A DNA stretch of 32,056 nt from a virus. Both the position numbers and the translations under genes were made by a program. Under the pieces are notes generated by a model that made no database searches, had not been told where the DNA came from, and worked only from the letters and a program-made list of their open reading frames with translations. How positions within the stretch are numbered: position 1 is the first letter of the stretch; each line of letters begins with the position of its first letter. Shown in pieces: positions 14,117 through 23,711 of this stretch. The stretch is taken from positions 1 to 32,056 of the IMG/VR virus record IMGVR_UViG_3300025887_000094; one strand, 5' to 3'.

Positions 14117-16597
14117 TTACCCCCTACGAGCCATAGCTTGACGTTGAACGTCTATACGCTCCCGATTAACATCGTTCCTGTTTTGAGCAATCTCTTCAGT
14201 GCTTTCAATCCGAGCGGCATCCGTAACAGCGCGTTGCTCCATCTTAGCAGACTCAAGCATAATCTGGGCCTCGTCCTCTTGAGCCTTACGCTGAAGCTCC
14301 TTGTCCTTGATCTCCACCTCTTTCATGCGGATCTGTACCAATGGATCCGACATAGGATCTTGACCCGGAGGCGTAATCTCATCCAGAGTGGCTTTCATAA
14401 TCTCTAGCTCTTGCGCCGCAACAGCCTTCTCCATCTCAGCAGGGTTCTGCATTTGCTGCTGTACTTCTTGGATTTGCATCTGCGCCGCCATAGGATCGAT
14501 CAAACCTTGTTGTACCTGTTGCTGTACCTTTTGAACCAACTCTTGGATCTCTTGAACGATACTCGCCCTCGCCTTCATTGAAATATGTTCTTGAAGGTGT
14601 GCGTAAAACGTACCCATAACTTGTGGAGAAGTCATAATTAAAGGCGTTCTCATAAACATAACGTGAATAGCTATGTGAGTATCGTGGTCCTGTTCCTCAA
14701 AGGCCACCAGTATTTCACCCATCAAACCACGGGCGTTCTCAATAGCAGGGTCCAACGGCTTGGGCTTTGGTGCCGGCGGTAGTATCTCATCAATGTTCTG
14801 TACTTCCAACGCCTGATACATACGCCGGTATGCCGCGTGTAAGTTATGCATCTGAGGATTAGATTGCGCCAACTGCAACTGCGTTTGAGCCAAAGTAACC
14901 CGCTGCGCCATCGAAAAGATGTTAGGGTCCGACACTGGTATAACATCTACCCGACCGTCAAAGTCCTGCGCCTTAATGCTTCTCTCGCCACCAGCTACAT
15001 CATACGGATATTCCTGATCCATATTCTCTGCACAGATACGAGCCAGAATACGGAACTCATTCTTCTGAGCATAATGCAACCGCTTGTGAATGGCCGACAT
15101 CACTTTCATGCCACGCTCAAGCATAGCAACAGTCGTACCAACGGGTGTCTCTTGGTTCATATTACTGGTCTGTTCGTCAGCCAGTGATACAAAGCGGCGT
15201 CCGCCCTCCACCAGAGCGCCTAGAAGCTGTGCTAGAGTGGCACTAGGCTCCTTGTACGGCAATGGTATAATAGAGTCCCTAATGTTGCCCCCAGGGGCAT
15301 CTATATCACGCCACTCTCCGGGCTGTAATGGCTCGTCATCGTTGCGTAACCGCACACCCCGAGCCTTAAATCCAGCCGGCAGGTTTGCCAAAGTACCCGC
15401 ATCAATCAACTGGCGCAGAATACTGGTCGCAGCGCGGCCCAACCCGCCAATCATATGGATCAAACCAAAGCCATAGAACCCAAGACCGGGCATAAATCGG
15501 TAGTGAACAAAGAACTGACGCTTCTTAGCGAAGTCTGTTTCAGCCTCAAAGTTCCTGCGTATCGCTAGAACCTTGCCAGAAGCCTCGTCCAAAGTAACAA
15601 TGTAAGGCAGATGAATACCCGTTGGCTCCCCATCAGGAGACATGTCCTCAAAGCCCTCAACGTCCAGATCGACATGCATCTCCAACAACGTGTAGATTTC
15701 GTCCTGATAGGTGCGGGATGTACCCTGTATCTCGTCAACCTTCTGCCGAACCTCGTCAGGCTCCGCGTCAGACGCCTGTAACTCAATGTCCTTGAAGAAC
15801 CCAGCAACCTGCATCTTGCGAACTTGGTTGTAATCCATACGCAAAACATGAGTAACCCTAGATGCCGACTGTAAATCAGCCGCAGCGTAAGGAACAACTA
15901 AGTCTTGAGCCGGCACAAAGGTCGAAACAGCCCTTTGCTTGGACTCGTCAAAGTAAACCTTCTTGAACGTAGATCCGGACATAGGGAGATAAAACAACAA
16001 CTGATCCATCTCAGGATCGTATTCCTCCATCACTTCCGTAATCTGGTAATTCAAGTAATCCTTAACGCGATTAGCCTGCGCCTCAACCTCAGCGTCCTGC
16101 TTACCCAAAATCTGCGTTTGAACAGGGCCACCCGCCGGCAGCAACTCTTTGTATGCTTGCGATTGAAACTGAGTTACCGACTCTACAATCAAAGGATGCG
16201 TAACGCCCGAGGCACCCTCAAAGGGTTGGGTGCGATCCTCTTGCTTAATGCCTAACTGGTCTAAACCCCTGGTATATGTCTCTTCCCAATCTGATCGAGA
16301 CTCCAAATCATCCTCGTAAGAAGCACGAAGCTCACTTGATAACTCGCCCAAGTACCCATCATCCAAATATTCCGCTAAATTAGCGTCATGTGGAATGTCC
16401 TCGGGTATCTCGTCCCCCATAGCCTCTTCCAGAAGCTCCTCAATAGTAACACTGCCATCTTCGTTAGGAATAATCTCCGCACCCATGGCAAAATCCATCG
16501 GCTCCGGAACATCAACTTCCGTTTGCTCCCCAGTTACATCAAGGGGCATCAAAGATGGATCAACAAGAGATCCCATGGGTCGAGGTGGCAGGGCCAT
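14117..16597 (-). CDS. Portal protein
   Basis: 826 residues, in the size range of P22-type portals. After a short disordered acidic head (~80 residues) come portal-like blocks: ESVTQFQSQAYKELLPAGGP, VQTQILGKQDAEVEAQANRV, LLFYLPMSGSTFKKVYFDES, FVPAQDLVVPYAAADLQSAS, YGFGLIHMIGGLGRAATSIL and QTSNMNQETPVGTTVAMLER. The C-terminal ~250 residues are Gln/Glu/Met-rich and helical (IQELVQKVQQQVQQGLIDPM), matching the barrel of long portals. The ring at the head vertex is where DNA passes and where the adaptors in this operon dock. Start ATG 16597 overlaps the TerL stop by one base, with GGAG nine bases upstream. Confidence 0.92.
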   Translation of the reverse strand: MALPPRPMGSLVDPSLMPLDVTGEQTEVDVPEPMDFAMGAEIIPNEDGSVTIEELLEEAMGDEIPEDIPHDANLAEYLDDGYLGELSSELRASYEDDLESRSDWEETYTRGLDQLGIKQEDRTQPFEGASGVTHPLIVESVTQFQSQAYKELLPAGGPVQTQILGKQDAEVEAQANRVKDYLNYQITEVMEEYDPEMDQLLFYLPMSGSTFKKVYFDESKQRAVSTFVPAQDLVVPYAAADLQSASRVTHVLRMDYNQVRKMQVAGFFKDIELQASDAEPDEVRQKVDEIQGTSRTYQDEIYTLLEMHVDLDVEGFEDMSPDGEPTGIHLPYIVTLDEASGKVLAIRRNFEAETDFAKKRQFFVHYRFMPGLGFYGFGLIHMIGGLGRAATSILRQLIDAGTLANLPAGFKARGVRLRNDDEPLQPGEWRDIDAPGGNIRDSIIPLPYKEPSATLAQLLGALVEGGRRFVSLADEQTSNMNQETPVGTTVAMLERGMKVMSAIHKRLHYAQKNEFRILARICAENMDQEYPYDVAGGERSIKAQDFDGRVDVIPVSDPNIFSMAQRVTLAQTQLQLAQSNPQMHNLHAAYRRMYQALEVQNIDEILPPAPKPKPLDPAIENARGLMGEILVAFEEQDHDTHIAIHVMFMRTPLIMTSPQVMGTFYAHLQEHISMKARASIVQEIQELVQKVQQQVQQGLIDPMAAQMQIQEVQQQMQNPAEMEKAVAAQELEIMKATLDEITPPGQDPMSDPLVQIRMKEVEIKDKELQRKAQEDEAQIMLESAKMEQRAVTDAARIESTEEIAQNRNDVNRERIDVQRQAMARRG

Positions 16598-18063
16598 CAG
16601 TAATACTCCCGATTACGCGGTCTATATTCATCCTCATAAGTGTCATCTCCTTCCAAGGAAACAAACCCACCCTTACGAAAACGCATTAATGCTAAGGTCA
16701 TACTATCACAAAAGTCATCGTTGTCACCATTGGGAAATGAAACAACCTCCTCAATGACCTCTTCACTGAATTTCTTGGTAGTCGGAGCCCAAACCTTGCC
16801 AGCCTCAAACAACGGAGCAATCATATGCATACGAGTGGTCTTGTCCTGACCCTTACCGGGCGAAAACCCCAAAGCAGGAATGCCATGCAACCGTAATTCG
16901 TCAATCAAGGGTTGTCCCGTGGCTTTTGCTTCAACCAGAACCATATCTGGCTCCCAATATTCGTGTTCTTCAAACGCAACTTCCTTTAATTCTGGGAAAT
17001 TCCAGCGATCACGCCGCGCATCCATCAAAATTATGTTGTCTCCGGTCCCATCCTCGGGGTCAAAAATCCCCCAAGTTGTAATTGCGCTGTAATCCGCAGT
17101 CTCCTTCTTGGAAAACGCCGTGTCATACGCCTGAATTATGTATTTAATCGTGGGAATCTTCTTTTTGTCCCAATCACGCCACCATTCGCGCTTAATTATG
17201 GCCGATTCGGACGCAGTCGGGTTCTGTTGCCACTGAGCGTTCCACTTTTGAATGGGCAAAGACGCCTTAATCGAAAGCAAAGCGTCCTTATCCCAGAACT
17301 GAGGCCATAATGGGTTGTCACTGGGTAGTATTGCAGGAAATTCTACAACCTCCCATTGATCAGCCAGTATATCCTTGCCCTGTTCCGCCAACAAACGGCC
17401 TGTCAAATCCTTTTTACCCCAGCGGGTCATAACAACAATGATAGTTCCGCCCGGTTGCAAACGCTGACGAGGACCAGAAGTATACCACTCATACGCATGA
17501 TCAAACGCAGTCTCGCTTAATGCGTCCTGTTCCGAATGAGGGTCATCAATGACAAGCAAGTCCGCGCCGCGGCCAGTAATCGCAGCCCCAACACCCGCCG
17601 CAAAGTACTCCGCGCCCTTGTCAGTGCCCCACTTACCCGCGCCCTTGTTGTCTTCCTTGAGGTTAGTTTCAGGGAATATCTCTTTATAGGCTGGGTCATC
17701 AATCAAATCCCTTACTTTACGGCCAAACCGAACGGCCAACTCCGTGTTGTGCGTAGCCTGAATAATCTTGAGCTTCGGGTTCCTACCCAAAAACCAAGCA
17801 GGCATTAAATAACTGGCAAACTCAGACTTGGAATGACGAGGCGGCATGTTAATAATCAACCGCTTTAACTCGCCCCGAGCCACACGCTCCAGCTTCTCCG
17901 CAATAATCCGGTGATGACGGCCCTCGATGAAGTTCTCATACACATGATGAGCAAACGGCATAAAGTAATTCTCCGCCTGTTCGCGTATGTCTAACTTCCG
18001 TTTGGCCTCAGTTAGCGCCAAAATCTCTTTCAGCGCGTCCTCTGGTAATGCTTGTAAATTCAC
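16597..18063 (-). CDS. terL: Terminase large subunit (TerL)
   Basis: 488 residues, starting at GTG 18063, which overlaps the previous stop as GTGA. ATPase: Walker A-like MPPRHSKSE at residues ~73-81, Walker B LLVIDDP at ~169-175, and IIVVMTRWGKKDL at ~208-220 as the coupling motif. Nuclease (RNase H-like): D314 in QAYDTAFSKK, E378 in LVEAKATGQP, and D450/D453 in NDDFCDSMTLAL. All key acidic residues are present, so it looks active. It cuts and drives DNA into the procapsid through the portal encoded next. Its small-subunit partner is not adjacent: it lies at 27012-27581, beyond the plus-strand operon. I cannot infer cos or headful mode from this protein alone. Confidence 0.96.
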   Translation of the reverse strand: MNLQALPEDALKEILALTEAKRKLDIREQAENYFMPFAHHVYENFIEGRHHRIIAEKLERVARGELKRLIINMPPRHSKSEFASYLMPAWFLGRNPKLKIIQATHNTELAVRFGRKVRDLIDDPAYKEIFPETNLKEDNKGAGKWGTDKGAEYFAAGVGAAITGRGADLLVIDDPHSEQDALSETAFDHAYEWYTSGPRQRLQPGGTIIVVMTRWGKKDLTGRLLAEQGKDILADQWEVVEFPAILPSDNPLWPQFWDKDALLSIKASLPIQKWNAQWQQNPTASESAIIKREWWRDWDKKKIPTIKYIIQAYDTAFSKKETADYSAITTWGIFDPEDGTGDNIILMDARRDRWNFPELKEVAFEEHEYWEPDMVLVEAKATGQPLIDELRLHGIPALGFSPGKGQDKTTRMHMIAPLFEAGKVWAPTTKKFSEEVIEEVVSFPNGDNDDFCDSMTLALMRFRKGGFVSLEGDDTYEDEYRPRNREYY

Positions 18064-21000
18064 TGTGTGCTTGCTCTACGCCCAGGAACGTATGGTGTGT
18101 AATTACTCTCAATCATCTCCGGTACATAGTACGGACTGATCTTCGGACGCTCCGTTACCGGTATGTCAATCACAACACCATCCTCCTCCTCCTCTGCCTC
18201 TTCGGCAGGAGCCGCAGGACCGCCGGCAGAACCTTCTTCAATCTTGAGACAAATGTATCGACCCGTGGCAGGATCTAACACACGGCGATAACCGGGAGGA
18301 CAACCGCCATCTTCGCCATCGACAGTCTGCATCGGAGGTACAACGTCAGGCCGTCCATCACCTCCGGGACCACCACCCTCCCTCTCTTCAGGAGGAAGAA
18401 CATCGTCCGTGGGTAACTCAGGAAAGTATGGTGTTCCGCCGGCAGGGGGCATTACAGACTCGGTGTCAATCGTCTGTCCAGACAAGGAACGTAACGCGGC
18501 ATTTCTAGCCTTCTTACGATCTTGCTCAATCTTACTTTCTACATCTGCTGTCGGAGGTGTTATACGAGCCATTGCTGCATCTTCAGCCGCAGTCAAAGAA
18601 CCAATGCCTTGTGCTAAATCTTCAACAGTAGGTGTCGGACGATTAATCGTGCCTTCTACCGTTTGACCCGCAGTGGGATCAACTGTCTTAGTATCCTTTA
18701 CCGGATCAATCACTTCGCCCTCATATAAAAACGGATCCATGTCCGCACGGCCCATAGGGCTAGGAACTTGATTTAAATCAACCGCAACACCCTCAATGGT
18801 TTCGCTAGTAGGTGGAACCTCACCACGACCTCCTACGAAAGGACCAAGATCATCTAATATCTCACCCTCAAGCGGCGCTGTTTTAGGTGGAACAGTGGCT
18901 AACGAACCAATGCCATCCGCCTCTAATGCTGCCTTCCTACGCATTGCCGCAGCACGTTGACGATCACGCTGCATAGAAGCAGTGTCAGTGCCGGGTAAAG
19001 GTAAATCAGTCGGGAAGTTTCGCTGAAGACGCTGCAATCTCTCCGCTTGGCGCTGCCTACGAGCAAGCTGTTGGGCGGGAGTGTCAGTTCCGGGGCGCGG
19101 TAAATCAGACAGAAAGTTTCGATCTGGTATCTGACCTTCTTGCCGTCTACGTTGGTTTTCCAACTGACGGGCAACCCGCTCCTGTACAGTCTCAGTTAAA
19201 GGAATATTCGTATCAAAGTTCCGCATTATTTCAGCCATCGCCGCGTCTTCGCTTAAACCAGCGTCAAGACCCGCCTCAGAAGACCCGACAATCTGATCCG
19301 CAACAGCCGCTGCATCAACCGGTGGAACAATGCCAGAGGTGGAAACAGCCTCGGGCGCCGTAACCTCCGCCGCTGGTGAAGGGGTCGTGGGCTGAACAGA
19401 ACCATCCGCCGCTGGTGGATTGGTATCAGGATTAAAGAAGTTTCCAAGACCAGTACGCATTGCACGGTTTAATGCCTCTGTCTGGTTTTTAGTATCAATA
19501 TATTCCCTGTAAAGTTTTGTAGCTTCTCGAGCCTCATTAACCTGTTCAACCGCCGACTTGTCAGGACCGCCCTGATCCAAAGCATCAAGGGCCGCTTGCG
19601 CTCTGTTCTGAGGAGCCTGTGCAGCCTCTTCCGCAAGTCTACGAGCCCGAAGGGCCATGTCTAACTGATTAGCACGTTGCATATCAGCCCTCTGAGATGT
19701 GGTGTAAATCTGATCAGCGAGAGGAGAAAAACGACTTAACCCAGTGGTTTCAAAATTCGTAGGAACCCCGCCAGTAAACATCTTGCCACTTAAATCCAAA
19801 TTATCCAAAGCAAGACCGTCATCCAAAGCCGCCGCTTCCGTTTCGCCGCGTTGTAGGATCTCAGCAAGTTGGGCGTTCTCATCAATCAAACGAGTGGTAT
19901 CATCAACACGCGCTGCACCAATAGAACCATCGAATTTAGAAACGAGCTTAGGGCCTCGCTTATCTTGTTTCCTCAGTATATCTAATTTTTTCATTGCCGC
20001 TTGAGGGGTAACTACATCAGCTTCAGTCATAATTCCCTGATCAACCAAAAGCTGAACTTCATCTCGACTAGGGGTCATGATTGCCGACTTATCTATAATA
20101 GACTGAATTTTCTTATTCTCTGGTGATCCCAAGGCTCTAAGCATGTCCATATTATCACCGAAGGTTCCGTTTGGAAGTTGTTGAGGAAGACCACTCTTGT
20201 TAGCGGCAGGGCCAGTTTCTATATCCAAACCCGGTAATGTACCTTGAGCCGCCGCTTCAACAGGGGCCGTTTCTAAACCATCAGCCGTTGCCTCGTCACG
20301 CGCCGCTTTCGCGGCCAACTGATCCGCTAATGCATTGGGATTAGGAATAGTCCCGCGTTGCAATAACTCCGAAGCCAACCTCTCCCGTGCCGCAGCATCA
20401 GCGCCCTCCATGTCAATTGGATCTGTGCCAATATCATCAGGAGTAATCGCCGCCGCTTGCGCCCCAGAAGTGTCAACCTGAGAAGGATCAAAGCCCCGCT
20501 GGTTCTGTAAATTAGCCTGACCCACTGGATCGACAACCGTATCAGGGGGCGCAATCTGAAGAATATTAGGCGCAATATCCATCGGAGCCAACTGAACCGG
20601 AACAGAAGGAGCCGCTTGCGTCTTAGCCTTTAACTCAGCCTCGGCCCTTTTCCTAGCTAAATTGATTGCCAATACGTTAGGATCACCCTCTGGGGCGCCG
20701 CTAATAACACTAGCCGCAGCGTCAGACGTAGGCGTAGCCTGCTGCTGTTGAGCCGCGTTTCGCGCCAACTGATCCGCCAACTGGTTAGGAGAAGCGAACG
20801 GGTCAGGAGGAATGTTTCGTTGTTGAGTTAACATAGGATCAGTGCCAACTGCATCAATGTCCGCGGCCCTCTGAACAGTAGGCCCCTGTTGTCCCGCAGC
20901 CGTTAATGCCGTGGCCGTGCCACCACCGAGAATTGATCCTAGTAAAAAGTTCTGCCTGTCTTGAGCCGCAGTGGTTCGTAATGGATCGTAACCCGTAACC

Positions 21001-22982
21001 ATGCCGGGCAACTTACCCTCGGCATACTCTTGAAACCCCTCAACTGGAGCCTCCAAAACACCGGCCGTAGTGGCTCTAGCAGCGCGTTGACCCAATGGTG
21101 TCGCAATCTTCTTACCAATAAAGTTGTTCAGTAACTTAGGAGCGCCAGCTATGTTTAAAACCTTGTTAGTAACAACGCCACCAGCACCAGCAACCGCAGC
21201 AACATAAGGCGCCGCCTGATTAGCTAACTGACTTGCCATCGTCTGCTTGGCTGTCTCAGGATCAAGACCACCCTCAACCAACGCCTTAAACGCCTCTGTG
21301 TTCTGTAAATTACCAGACTTAAATTCAGCGTCTACCGTGTCATTAACCTGATTAACCAACCCGCCTATGCCTAACGTAACCCCCGCAGCAATCGCCGGCA
21401 CCAAACCAAACGTAGCCGCGCCAACAGATGCAGCAACAGGACCAGCATTCGCCGCAACCTGAGTGCCAACATTGTCCCAACTTAACTCAGCGTTAAGTTT
21501 GTCCTGCGTGTCTTGAGGAAGCCTACTCGTTATGTTCTCGTCAAAAGCCTTAGCCTTGTCCATCATGCTCTGAGAGAAATCCTGAGCCCCCTGACCAAAA
21601 GGCTGCGCCGCAAAATCAAGAGCGCCAGAACCCAATCGAGCCATGGTTGCAACGTTCTTCTTCAACAAATCCGTTTCGCCCGGAACAATGTTGCTAGTCT
21701 TGTTAATTCGAGGACGCAAACCTGTGTCGGGATCTATCGCGCCAAAACCCTGAGCATAAGCCTTAGCATCCGCCTCAGTAACAGCGCCCGGTACCGCATT
21801 GGCTATGGTCCCCGGACCATCCTGCCTACCAACACGGACAGGCAAACTCGCAACACCGCCACCAGATGTAGTCTCCAACTGTGTTTTATCACCCAAAACA
21901 TAGTCGTTTAAAAACTTCCCAAAACCAGTGTCACCAAACGCCGCTGTCTCATAAGTCTCATCGTCAATAAAAGTATCCTGACCACCGTCAGGAAAACTAT
22001 CCAACAAACGCTGCTCCTGCAAATACTCACTAGCACTAGGAGCCCGACGATAAACATCATCATCACTTACCCCGCCGCCACCGCTAACCTCGGCACCACG
22101 ACCACCTAACTGAGGCGGTAAAGAAGGAACACGGTCACCAGCATATGGATCACCAGCGTAACTAGGTCGATCCGCTAACATAGGATCACCACCACCAGGG
22201 AAAGAACTAGGACTATAAGTGCTAGGCCGAGGGCCAACCTGATAAGGACTCGTGAAAATCCCAGGATCACCGGTCATGCCAGGATCACCAGTGTACAATG
22301 TATCGTAATCAAGAGGGGCTGTGGTAGGCTTCGGCAAATCAGCAGGGCGTAACTTAGGACGTACAATCTTCTTAGGTACAACAGGCTGCTTAACAGGAAC
22401 ACGGTCACCACCACCAGAACGTACCGAAGCACGGTCATCAGCATTCTCAGCCATAATCTGATTAACTTGAGGGCTCCTAGACCACCGTGAACCAGCAACC
22501 GTAGCACTGCCATCCCGAGACTTAACAGTCCCCTGCTTGGTAACACTGTATCCAGCAGCCTCTAAAGCCTGACGCTGCGAATTGTTAATAGTCTTAAAAT
22601 TAGAAGCAGGACGATGAAAACTGTCAGTCCCGTCAAACGAACCCTTAATACGCTGCGCTATGGTCCGCGGACCGGGAATAGGCTCATAACGACCATCAGG
22701 ACCACGACCACCCGCAGTAGATACCGTCTTAGCAGCCTTGGCTACCGTGCCGCCACCACCACCGCCAGCATTCGCACTAACAGTAGCCATCCGCTGGTTG
22801 TAACTCTTGTCCGCAAACTCAACCTTCTGACGGCCCTTGCCCTTGATATTTACAGCCTTGCCATGCTGACCATCTTTCGCAGCCTCAGATAAACTGTTGT
22901 ACGTCTTGTCAGAACCGCCGCCGCCGCTGCCGCCCTCGTCACCGCCGCCGTATACAATTTGAGGTTTCCAAAAAATCATCAT
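18060..22982 (-). CDS. Very large low-complexity virion/ejection protein (1640 aa)
   Basis: 1640 residues. Residues 1-~430 are disordered, Gly/Pro/Asp-rich (YGGGDEGGSGGGGSDK onwards). Residues ~505-700 hold hydrophobic Gly/Ala-rich helices (VAASVGAATFGLVPAIAAGV, YVAAVAGAGGVVTNKVLNIA, LLGSILGGGTATALTAAGQQ) around GVLEAPVEGFQEY, a motif seen in large phage ejection and polyvalent proteins. Residues ~700-1640 are again repetitive, with PNxLAxxLA-type repeats (SPNQLADQLARNAAQQQ, NPNALADQLAAKAARDEA) and LPRPGTDT/LPLPGTDT pairs, then CPPGYRRVLDPATGRYIC near the C-terminus and PYYVPEMIESNYTPY at the end. No enzymatic motif. Upstream of TerL (GTGA overlap). Probable internal virion protein delivered with the DNA; function inferred. 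Confidence 0.65.
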   Translation of the reverse strand: MMIFWKPQIVYGGGDEGGSGGGGSDKTYNSLSEAAKDGQHGKAVNIKGKGRQKVEFADKSYNQRMATVSANAGGGGGGTVAKAAKTVSTAGGRGPDGRYEPIPGPRTIAQRIKGSFDGTDSFHRPASNFKTINNSQRQALEAAGYSVTKQGTVKSRDGSATVAGSRWSRSPQVNQIMAENADDRASVRSGGGDRVPVKQPVVPKKIVRPKLRPADLPKPTTAPLDYDTLYTGDPGMTGDPGIFTSPYQVGPRPSTYSPSSFPGGGDPMLADRPSYAGDPYAGDRVPSLPPQLGGRGAEVSGGGGVSDDDVYRRAPSASEYLQEQRLLDSFPDGGQDTFIDDETYETAAFGDTGFGKFLNDYVLGDKTQLETTSGGGVASLPVRVGRQDGPGTIANAVPGAVTEADAKAYAQGFGAIDPDTGLRPRINKTSNIVPGETDLLKKNVATMARLGSGALDFAAQPFGQGAQDFSQSMMDKAKAFDENITSRLPQDTQDKLNAELSWDNVGTQVAANAGPVAASVGAATFGLVPAIAAGVTLGIGGLVNQVNDTVDAEFKSGNLQNTEAFKALVEGGLDPETAKQTMASQLANQAAPYVAAVAGAGGVVTNKVLNIAGAPKLLNNFIGKKIATPLGQRAARATTAGVLEAPVEGFQEYAEGKLPGMVTGYDPLRTTAAQDRQNFLLGSILGGGTATALTAAGQQGPTVQRAADIDAVGTDPMLTQQRNIPPDPFASPNQLADQLARNAAQQQQATPTSDAAASVISGAPEGDPNVLAINLARKRAEAELKAKTQAAPSVPVQLAPMDIAPNILQIAPPDTVVDPVGQANLQNQRGFDPSQVDTSGAQAAAITPDDIGTDPIDMEGADAAARERLASELLQRGTIPNPNALADQLAAKAARDEATADGLETAPVEAAAQGTLPGLDIETGPAANKSGLPQQLPNGTFGDNMDMLRALGSPENKKIQSIIDKSAIMTPSRDEVQLLVDQGIMTEADVVTPQAAMKKLDILRKQDKRGPKLVSKFDGSIGAARVDDTTRLIDENAQLAEILQRGETEAAALDDGLALDNLDLSGKMFTGGVPTNFETTGLSRFSPLADQIYTTSQRADMQRANQLDMALRARRLAEEAAQAPQNRAQAALDALDQGGPDKSAVEQVNEAREATKLYREYIDTKNQTEALNRAMRTGLGNFFNPDTNPPAADGSVQPTTPSPAAEVTAPEAVSTSGIVPPVDAAAVADQIVGSSEAGLDAGLSEDAAMAEIMRNFDTNIPLTETVQERVARQLENQRRRQEGQIPDRNFLSDLPRPGTDTPAQQLARRQRQAERLQRLQRNFPTDLPLPGTDTASMQRDRQRAAAMRRKAALEADGIGSLATVPPKTAPLEGEILDDLGPFVGGRGEVPPTSETIEGVAVDLNQVPSPMGRADMDPFLYEGEVIDPVKDTKTVDPTAGQTVEGTINRPTPTVEDLAQGIGSLTAAEDAAMARITPPTADVESKIEQDRKKARNAALRSLSGQTIDTESVMPPAGGTPYFPELPTDDVLPPEEREGGGPGGDGRPDVVPPMQTVDGEDGGCPPGYRRVLDPATGRYICLKIEEGSAGGPAAPAEEAEEEEDGVVIDIPVTERPKISPYYVPEMIESNYTPYVPGRRASTQ

Positions 22983-22987
22983 GAGCC

Positions 22988-23380
22988 CTAGCCACCTTTG
23001 TTAGGATACCAACCATACCGTGAGCCGCGGTGCGACCAAACCGTCTCTACTTCCGGATACACCACCTTGAAATGTCTCCGCATGTACCTACAAATGTACA
23101 ATACATCAGATGTACCCCCCTTGGCAATCATATCTATAAAAACCAACCGGTCCCCACTGTCGCGTGAAAATACCTCCAAACCACAGTAATCTAAATTCTC
23201 ATACTCAGAAGCAGTCAAAAATGCCCAGGTTATAAAACCACGGTAACGATCACCGTCCCAAAAATGAAGTATCTTACCAGCAGCCTCAGCAGGCAATAAT
23301 CGCCAACCAATCGTCGCTGACCGAAAACCGCAATACGGCTCCTCACTGCACCACAACTCAATCGCATTCAATAAACCCAT
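22988..23380 (-). CDS. HlyC-like (toxin-activating) acyltransferase-fold protein
   Basis: 130 residues, first gene of the minus-strand block. It follows the RTX toxin-activating lysine acyltransferase layout: AIELWCSEEPYCGFRSATIG, WRLLPAEAAGKILHFWDGDR, YRGFITWAFLTASEYENLDY, DRLVFIDMIAKGGTSDVLYI, CRYMRRHFKVVYPEVETVWS. These align by eye with HlyC blocks LPAI..NQY, P.AY.SWA.L, WFIDWIAPFG and the following helix. D83 sits where HlyC has its essential Asp. Where HlyC has His23 (SPLHRNW), this protein seems to have Cys17 (EEPYCGF), so catalysis may be altered or lost. Such proteins occur in marine phages with unknown target. A GNAT-type fold with another role is the alternative. No clear ribosome site is seen. 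Confidence 0.65.
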   Translation of the reverse strand: MGLLNAIELWCSEEPYCGFRSATIGWRLLPAEAAGKILHFWDGDRYRGFITWAFLTASEYENLDYCGLEVFSRDSGDRLVFIDMIAKGGTSDVLYICRYMRRHFKVVYPEVETVWSHRGSRYGWYPNKGG

Positions 23381-23387
23381 ATGAAAC

Positions 23388-23417
23388 TATATACCGCATA
23401 TTTTGAAGACCAATCAA
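23388..23417 (-). promoter_or_regulatory. Possible promoter for the minus-strand late block
   Basis: On the minus strand TTGATT (23412-23417) and TATATA (23388-23393) are separated by 18 bases, a fair sigma70-type match. The predicted start site would be about 23381, directly at the ATG of the HlyC-like gene (23380), so the transcript would be leaderless or nearly so. That and the absence of a ribosome site keep confidence low. Confidence 0.4.
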
Positions 23418-23429
23418 GGACCATGGTCC
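23418..23429. promoter_or_regulatory. 12-bp perfect palindrome (operator candidate)
   Basis: GGACCATGGTCC is a perfect 12-bp palindrome immediately upstream of the putative minus -35 element. A dimeric regulator binding here would touch the polymerase. The related half TGGTCC recurs at 23624-23629. Confidence 0.4.
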
Positions 23430-23486
23430 CAAATGGAAAAATACCGGAATGAATTTACCGGACCTACTTTTACAGCCGGCTACGTG

Positions 23487-23524
23487 CGACCGTACCCCAG
23501 TTTAGGGGGGTGTGGGGTCGGTCG
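23487..23524. promoter_or_regulatory. Bulged hairpin in the divergent region
   Basis: CGACCG, a single unpaired T, ACCCC pair with GGGGT and CGGTCG across a 15-base G-rich loop, giving 11 base pairs with one bulge. No T-run follows on either strand, so it is not an intrinsic terminator. Could be a DNA cruciform site or a structured leader. Function unknown. Confidence 0.45.
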
Positions 23525-23648
23525 ATTGCTCTAGATTCCCATGGCATCGCGTCCAGTAACCCCTAGGCTTGTGCCGGTGTAGCGTATTGGTGCGCCGCTG
23601 ATACCGGTATTTTATTATCTATATGGTCCGATATGGTCGTTTATTGTG

Positions 23649-23677
23649 TTGACAGGGTGAGTCGTTTGCTATCTAAC
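23649..23677 (+). promoter_or_regulatory. Promoter of the left plus-strand operon
   Basis: TTGACA at 23649-23654 is a perfect -35. Seventeen bases on, TCTAAC (23672-23677) is a 4/6 match to TATAAT. Predicted start about 23684, with the first ATG at 23734 and AGGAA seven bases before it. The same TTGACA occurs at 27925 before the second plus operon. Confidence 0.65.
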
Positions 23678-23711
23678 TTTAGTTAGACGAACCGAAACGC
23701 GGTGAGTCGTT
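23656..23711. promoter_or_regulatory. Operator-like inverted and direct repeats at the plus promoter
   Basis: Inverted repeat TCTAAC-TTTA-GTTAGA at 23672-23687 covers the -10 region. Direct repeat GGTGAGTCGTT occurs at 23656-23666, in the spacer between -35 and -10, and again at 23701-23711, 45 bases later. Both are placed where a repressor would block or loop the promoter. No repressor gene is recognised in the window. Confidence 0.5.

Noticed and set aside
23487-23524. tRNA or intrinsic terminator in the divergent region
   Set aside because: No cloverleaf can be drawn and no T-run follows on either strand.
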